From Puniceicoccales bacterium (GTDB taxonomy: Bacteria > Verrucomicrobiota > Verrucomicrobiia > Opitutales > JAIRKQ01), in NCBI GenBank assembly GCA_031270385.1, contig JAISXS010000012.1, positions 1-10,280 of the forward strand: a stretch of 10,280 bases of DNA, written 5' to 3'. A program made the position numbers and the translations under genes. Under the pieces are notes generated by a model that saw nothing but the letters and a program-made list of their open reading frames with translations, had not been told where the DNA came from and did not search any database. This document shows positions 6,691-10,280 of the stretch, piece after piece (the first letter of the stretch is position 1; every line of letters starts with the position of its first letter).

Positions 6691-6790
6691 GCTGTCACAC
6701 CCTACAAGGGCATTCTATCCAACGATACTCGGCGGGAAAATTTTTCTTTTTGCAGAGGAAGGTACGCCCTTATCGGGTGAAACAGCTATA
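6687..6790 (+). repeat. MITE-like palindromic element, copy 4
   Basis: This 104-base copy starts TATAGCTGTCACACCCTACA and ends GGGTGAAACAGCTATA. Its ends form a 25-base inverted repeat with about 5 mismatches. The core at about 6709-6731 reads GGGCATTCTATCCAACGATA, then GGGAAAATTTTTCTTTTT. It is the closest relative of the inverted copy at 6409-6512. It shares its first TATA with the previous copy and ends 52 bases before the nuclease gene. The 25-base arms resemble the left end of the IS630-type element at 10132 (16-17 of 25 positions), pointing to mobilisation by such a transposase. Confidence 0.8.
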
Positions 6791-6842
6791 TAGTATGCCA
6801 TCCACGTTCTATGTGCAAATTTAAATGCGCTAGTCAAGGAGT

Positions 6843-7412
6843 TTGACTATATTTGAAGGCGATGCCAATAAAGCTACAAAGAAAAGACTTGTGGCGTCGT
6901 TCCTTTCGAAAACGAAGTCTGGGTTGCTGGATGGCTCACTGCGGTTAAATGATGTTGGTAATTTGAGTGATGAAGAGATGGTGTATGCCAATAATCAGGA
7001 ATTTAAGTACATTGGTGGACATTTTCAGGTTCACCACATAATTCCCCGTGAACTGTTCCAAAAGAAAACATCGCCGACGTACAAGTTGCTGAACGCTATC
7101 GGCTTTACAAATGAAAATTTTTTGCAAAATTTGGTGGCTTTGCCAACGGCTCCATATTTGCCACGCGCGGTGGCGGAAAAGATGACTCCTATGCACGGTC
7201 GTGGAACAATTGGTAGGACGCCACACAATGGAAGCTATCCGATGTACACGGAGTACATTGAAGAAGAATTGGCGGTAATATGCGGAGACAACAGCCTGGC
7301 AATCGGATGCGGTGCGTGGCAGACAACGGCAGCCGCCGCCAAATGTGCTGTAATGTCGCTGATCAGTTCCGTCGGTGACAAATTGCGTTCCGGAACATTA
7401 CGATTGCAATGA
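6843..7412 (+). CDS. AHH-type (HNH/endonuclease VII fold) nuclease-like protein
   Basis: The 189-residue protein has the signature of the AHH group of HNH-like nucleases, common as toxin domains. FQVHHIIPREL carries the paired histidines H64-H65, followed by LLNAIGFTNENFLQNLVALP with N96, and MHGRGTIGRTPH with H118 and H128. These are the expected metal and catalytic positions. No signal peptide, membrane segment or secretion-related N-terminal domain is seen, and no immunity gene follows, since the next gene is thyA. It may be a remnant toxin cartridge, a cytoplasmic nuclease or a defence protein. The start is unclear. The first in-frame codon, TTG at 6843, lies only one base after the AAGGAG at 6836-6841. 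Other in-frame starts include GTG at 6891 and ATG at 6978. The gene lies just downstream of the palindromic element cluster. Confidence 0.7.
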   Translation: MTIFEGDANKATKKRLVASFLSKTKSGLLDGSLRLNDVGNLSDEEMVYANNQEFKYIGGHFQVHHIIPRELFQKKTSPTYKLLNAIGFTNENFLQNLVALPTAPYLPRAVAEKMTPMHGRGTIGRTPHNGSYPMYTEYIEEELAVICGDNSLAIGCGAWQTTAAAAKCAVMSLISSVGDKLRSGTLRLQ

Positions 7413-7480
7413 TGATAGCGTGATTTGATCGATGGATACCGGTTTCCTAGCATCAATTGAATTGATGATTCTGTGTGGCG

Positions 7481-7509
7481 CTGACAGCGTGGCGCACAAT
7501 AAGTATAAA
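7481..7509 (+). promoter_or_regulatory. sigma70-like promoter of thyA-folA-lpxK
   Basis: A -35 box CTGACA (7481-7486, 5 of 6 to consensus) and a -10 box TATAAA (7504-7509, 5 of 6) are separated by exactly 17 bases. Transcription would start near 7516, leaving a leader of about 43 bases before the thyA start at 7559. This is the best promoter match I found in the window. It lies after the nuclease gene stop, so thyA-folA-lpxK can be expressed separately from it. Confidence 0.65.
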
Positions 7510-7558
7510 ATCGAAGCTTTTGATTCGACTTGCCAGGTGAATGTTTCATCATGCCGCC

Positions 7559-8356
7559 ATGCAAAATTATTTGGAGCTTTTGGAGAAGGTTTTGAATGCC
7601 GGGGAGTCTCGTCCAGACAGGACCGGCGTCGGGACAATTGGATTATTTGGGGCACAACTTAGGTTCGATTTGAGAGAAAATTTTCCAGTTGTGACGACGA
7701 AGTTCATCAGCTTGAAGTCCGTGATTCACGAGCTTTTGTGGTTCATAAGGGGAGATACTAACGTCAAGTATTTGCGAGATAACGGTGTGAAAATTTGGAA
7801 TGAATGGGCCGACGGAGACGGAAATTTGGGGCGCGTGTACGGAGCCCAGTGGAGATCGTGGTTGGCAGGTGACGGGCAAACAATTGACCAGCTGGCGAAC
7901 GTCATCGACGGGATAAAAAAGAATCCGTTCAGTAGGAGGCATATCGTATCGGCCTGGAATCCCGGAGAGATCGACAAAATGGCGTTGCCGCCGTGCCATG
8001 CATTTTTTCAATTCTATGTCTCGGGTGATGGTGGTCTGAGTTGCCAGTTGTACCAGCGTAGTGCAGACATGTTCCTTGGCGTTCCGTTCAACATTTCGTC
8101 ATATTCCTTGCTCACTGCGATGGTTGCCCATGTTTGCGGGCTTCATGCCAGGGAATTTGTCCATACGTTTGGGGATTTGCACATCTACTCGAATCATGTT
8201 GAGCAAGTTCGGGAACAGTTATCGCGGAAGCCACTTCCGTTGCCGATGCTAAGGCTCAGTGAAAGTATTACGGCGATTGATAATTTTTGCTACGAAGACA
8301 TTGAAGTAATCGGCTACGAGCATTGTCCAGCGATAAAGGCGCCCATAGCGATATGA
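7559..8356 (+). CDS. thyA: thymidylate synthase
   Basis: ThyA methylates dUMP to dTMP using methylenetetrahydrofolate and releases dihydrofolate, which the next gene product recycles. From the ATG at 7559 the protein is 265 residues (E. coli 264) and starts MQNYLELLEKVL like the family. In this numbering the catalytic cysteine is C146 in PPCHAFFQFYV, the same number as in E. coli. Phosphate-binding R21, R126, R127 and R167 (QLYQRS) are present, as are D170, N178, H208 and Y210 (GDLHIYSNH). The C-terminus IKAPIAI is intact. An in-frame ATG at 7541 is preceded directly by AGGTGA, but the family alignment favours 7559. The downstream folA may overlap by four bases (ATGA). Confidence 0.96.
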   Translation: MQNYLELLEKVLNAGESRPDRTGVGTIGLFGAQLRFDLRENFPVVTTKFISLKSVIHELLWFIRGDTNVKYLRDNGVKIWNEWADGDGNLGRVYGAQWRSWLAGDGQTIDQLANVIDGIKKNPFSRRHIVSAWNPGEIDKMALPPCHAFFQFYVSGDGGLSCQLYQRSADMFLGVPFNISSYSLLTAMVAHVCGLHAREFVHTFGDLHIYSNHVEQVREQLSRKPLPLPMLRLSESITAIDNFCYEDIEVIGYEHCPAIKAPIAI

Positions 8357-8916
8357 CAAATTCCTTCGAAACGTTGTGCGGTGACCTGTTGTCGGTGTTG
8401 GACATGCGCGCAATTGCCGCAATGGCGGAAAATCGAGTCATTGGCAATGGGAGATCAATGCCATGGAAAATTCCGGAGGAATTGGCATTTTTTCGTCGGA
8501 TAACGGATAATGCAACGGTTTTGATGGGTAGGAAAACATTTGAATCCATAGGATATCCGCTGCCAGGCAGGCGGAATATTGTGGTAAGCAGCGACCCCTT
8601 GTGGTGCGACAAATGCGGGATGTGGGACAAGGGTGTTGTAGCTGTGCAAAATTTTCGGCAACTACTGGGGCTCGACATCGGCGGCACAATTTGGGTATGC
8701 GGTGGAGCGACTGTATACTATCAATTACTTCCGGCATGTAGGGAATTGTATCTAACTACGGTATTTGGGGAATTCGCTGGGGATGTAAAATTTCCAAAAT
8801 TTGACAGTTTATTTGCCCAGGATGGCATTTTACTAGTTCGCCCTGAGTTTCGAGTCGAAAGGTACGTAAACAGAAAACTTTTGCGAACGAAAAATGCGAA
8901 TAGTCAGGAAAATTAG
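8353..8916 (+). CDS. folA: dihydrofolate reductase
   Basis: FolA reduces the dihydrofolate produced by ThyA back to tetrahydrofolate with NADPH. From ATG 8353 the protein is 187 residues. Family features in order are IAAMAENRVIGNG at 21-33, MPWKIPEEL at 36-44 (W38 and the active-site acidic residue near E42/E43), MGRKTFESIG at 58-67, the NADPH loop PGRRNIVVSS at 71-80, WVCGGATVY at 114-122, and GDVKFP at 143-148. The start at 8353 overlaps the thyA stop as ATGA, typical of coupled genes, but adds 17 residues before the usual family start. The alternative ATG at 8404 would give 170 residues beginning MRAIAAMAENRVIG. The two are hard to separate by sequence alone. The 3' end overlaps the likely lpxK start by 23 bases. 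Confidence 0.94.
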   Translation: MTNSFETLCGDLLSVLDMRAIAAMAENRVIGNGRSMPWKIPEELAFFRRITDNATVLMGRKTFESIGYPLPGRRNIVVSSDPLWCDKCGMWDKGVVAVQNFRQLLGLDIGGTIWVCGGATVYYQLLPACRELYLTTVFGEFAGDVKFPKFDSLFAQDGILLVRPEFRVERYVNRKLLRTKNANSQEN

Positions 8917-10105
8917 ATTTTTTTATAAAAAATTTTTGAAGAAAATTCATAGAATTTTTGAACATATGGAGATATTCGCAACGGATGTTTTGCACGATAG
9001 GAGAAAAACAATTGGCACGGTTGTGGTTTCCTGGCTACTTTTTCCGCTGTCGATTTTGTTCTTGCAGATAGTAAGACTTAGGCGCTTTCTGTACGATAGG
9101 GGGGTTTTTACATCCGACATACTCGGGTGTCCCGTGATCGTCGTTGGAAATTTGACTGTCGGTGGAACGGGGAAAACCCCGGTCGTTGAAAAAATTGCAA
9201 GGGAACTCCACGAAAGGGGGAGGAAAGTAGCGATCCTCAGCCGTGGGTACAAGAGCAGGGGAGAACCATGTTGGAAAGCGTTCATTCGCTGGATTACGCA
9301 CCAAAAGGAGCCACCGCCGAAGGTGGTGAGCGACGGAAAGTCCGTATTGCTATGCTCCGAAGTCGCCGGGGACGAGCCATTCATGTTAGCTGGAAATCTT
9401 CCCGGCGTCGTCGTACTCGTTGACAAAGATCGCGTGAAGGCCGGTCGCTATGCCATAAAAAATTTTGGTGCGGATATACTAATTTTGGATGACGGATTTC
9501 AATATTTTCCGTTGCTTGGCCATGTTAACCTTTTGCTGATAGACAAAACAAATCCATTCGGCAACGGTTACCTCCTGCCACGGGGAATAATGCGGGAACC
9601 GGTTTCACAAATCAGCCGTGCATCGTATGTGCTTTTGACAAAGGCGGATGGCGTCGTGGACGACTCGCTCATCGACACGATCAAAGGGCACAATGGGGAT
9701 GCGAAAATTATAAGATGCGCACACTTTCCGCGGTACTTATCTTCCATTGATAGAAAGGAAATAATTCCCGTTGCCACCATCAGTGGCAAAAAAATAATGG
9801 CGTTCAGTGGCATTGCATCTCCGGATAGTTTTGAAAATTTCCTATTTCGGAATGATTCGAAGATTGTATATAAGAAAAGGTTCGTCGATCACCATAGATT
9901 TTCAAGGAAGGAACTGGAGAATATATTCGGAGTGGCACTGGCAAAGAATGCTGAGTTTGCGATTACTACGGAGAAGGACGCCGTTCGCATGCCACATGAT
10001 TTCGTTTCCCCGATGCCGACGTATTTTTTGAAAATAGACATTGAAGCGATCGACGGAGAATTTGCATTCGAAGAGGCAATTTCAAAATTTTTCGCACCAA
10101 CTTAA
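8894..10105 (+). CDS. lpxK: tetraacyldisaccharide 4'-kinase
   Basis: LpxK phosphorylates the 4' position of the lipid A disaccharide on the cytoplasmic face of the inner membrane. The 403-residue protein has a basic N-terminus (1-25), a membrane segment at about 42-60 and the Walker A loop GNLTVGGTGKT at 85-95. Further motifs are GDEPFML at 159-165, ILDDGFQY at 197-204 with the conserved acidic pair, DHHRF at 332-336 and TTEKDAVRM at 358-366. All core motifs look intact. The ATG at 8894 overlaps folA by 23 bases. A later ATG at 8966 would start at MEIFATDV and remove the basic stretch; the longer form seems closer to relatives I recall, but this is unsure. It ends 26 bases before the IS630-type element, which did not interrupt it. 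Confidence 0.95.
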   Translation: MRIVRKIRFFYKKFLKKIHRIFEHMEIFATDVLHDRRKTIGTVVVSWLLFPLSILFLQIVRLRRFLYDRGVFTSDILGCPVIVVGNLTVGGTGKTPVVEKIARELHERGRKVAILSRGYKSRGEPCWKAFIRWITHQKEPPPKVVSDGKSVLLCSEVAGDEPFMLAGNLPGVVVLVDKDRVKAGRYAIKNFGADILILDDGFQYFPLLGHVNLLLIDKTNPFGNGYLLPRGIMREPVSQISRASYVLLTKADGVVDDSLIDTIKGHNGDAKIIRCAHFPRYLSSIDRKEIIPVATISGKKIMAFSGIASPDSFENFLFRNDSKIVYKKRFVDHHRFSRKELENIFGVALAKNAEFAITTEKDAVRMPHDFVSPMPTYFLKIDIEAIDGEFAFEEAISKFFAPT

Positions 10106-10131
10106 AAATCGTCGCATGTGAAATGCGTATT

Positions 10132-10280
10132 TATAGCAATTCCCCTTGACGAGGGCGTTTAAAAATATAGTAGGTAAGAGCGAGATGTACTATTCGAAGG
10201 ATCTGAGGGAAAAGGTAGTAAAGTATTTCGAGGATCACAGAGCGAAGGAAACGAGCGAAGTGTTTGGCGTTGGAGTGAGG
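10132..10280 (+). mobile_element. IS630-family insertion sequence, left end (cut by window)
   Basis: The element begins TATAGCAATTCCCCTTGACG and carries a transposase start 53 bases in. IS630/Tc1-mariner elements insert at TA, and ends starting TATAGC are common in the group. The first 25 bases match the arms of the palindromic elements at 16-18 of 25 positions, best for the copy at 6409-6512 (18 of 25). The insertion lies 26 bases after lpxK in non-coding DNA. The right end is outside the window, so the target duplication cannot be checked. Confidence 0.75.
10185..10280 (+). CDS. IS630-family transposase, N-terminal part
   Basis: The 32 visible codons read MYYSKDLREKVVKYFEDH, then a Ser/Glu-rich turn and VFGVGVR at the window edge. 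This is the typical start of an IS630-type transposase, whose N-terminal helix-turn-helix begins YS-DLR-KV and continues to a -FGVS-like turn. It would recognise the ends of the element and, by inference, those of the palindromic elements. The DDE catalytic domain lies beyond the window, so activity cannot be judged. A weak ribosome site, GGTAAGAGCGAG, lies just before the ATG. Confidence 0.8.
   Translation, partial: MYYSKDLREKVVKYFEDHRAKETSEVFGVGVR

Noticed and set aside
6409..6790. CRISPR array
   Set aside because: Copies are about 104 bases, palindromic, in both orientations and without regular spacers, which fits transposable elements rather than CRISPR repeats.
6811..6846. 11-codon ORF whose stop overlaps the TTG of the nuclease gene
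   Set aside because: It is very short, has no ribosome site and shows no evidence of translation beyond the overlap.
7451..7467. Stem CATCAAT/ATTGATG with a 3-base loop after the nuclease gene, as a terminator
   Set aside because: It is short and AT-rich and is followed by ATTCTGTG, not a T run, so intrinsic termination is not supported.
7432..7662. 76-codon ORF between the nuclease gene and thyA as an immunity gene
   Set aside because: It spans the thyA promoter and runs into thyA in another frame, with no family resemblance.
10113..10127. Stem CGCAT/ATGCG after lpxK, as a terminator
   Set aside because: A 5-base stem followed by TATTTAT is too weak to call.

Overview
The window reads as chromosomal housekeeping DNA from a Gram-negative bacterium, most likely of the Verrucomicrobiota (Opitutae/Puniceicoccales side). 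This placement is inferred from gene content: an LpxC-FabZ fusion, lipid A genes lpxA and lpxK, a long signal peptidase I with a large insert, a two-repeat AP2-like protein and a free-standing AHH-type nuclease. LpxC-FabZ fusions also occur in Bacteroidota, so the assignment is not certain.

Left half (minus strand, read right to left from about 4640): a two-repeat AP2-like DNA-binding protein, a YggU/DUF167 protein and signal peptidase I (lepB) are packed as one probable operon. After a 171-base gap rich in small dyads come lpxC-fabZ and lpxA, joined by a one-base TAATG overlap, then tRNA-Ser(UGA). These genes cover early lipid A synthesis, hydroxyacyl-ACP dehydration and export-signal cleavage, all cell-envelope functions.

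Right half (plus strand): from a divergent intergenic region at 4641-4807 runs a possible 36-codon small ORF coupled by TGATG to comEC, the DNA-uptake channel gene. A cluster of short palindromic elements (6409-6790) follows, then an AHH-type nuclease gene. A good sigma70-like promoter (CTGACA-17-TATAAA) precedes thyA-folA-lpxK, which combine dTMP synthesis, folate recycling and the lipid A 4'-kinase.

The most interesting structure is the family of roughly 104-base palindromic elements. Three near-complete copies lie at 6409-6512 (inverted), 6585-6690 and 6687-6790, and a fourth fills the left edge (1-98) against the 3' end of tRNA-Ser. The complete copies begin and end in TATAG/CTATA and all share a central ATTC-A-CGAT core. 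The arms fall into two sequence types, but within each copy the two arms remain complementary. At the right edge the left end of an IS630-type insertion sequence starts with TATAGC and a 25-base end that resembles the element arms, followed by the first 32 codons of its transposase. The short elements therefore look like MITEs of an IS630 family. One copy supplies the last 25 codons and the stop codon of comEC, whose product has no metallo-beta-lactamase domain.
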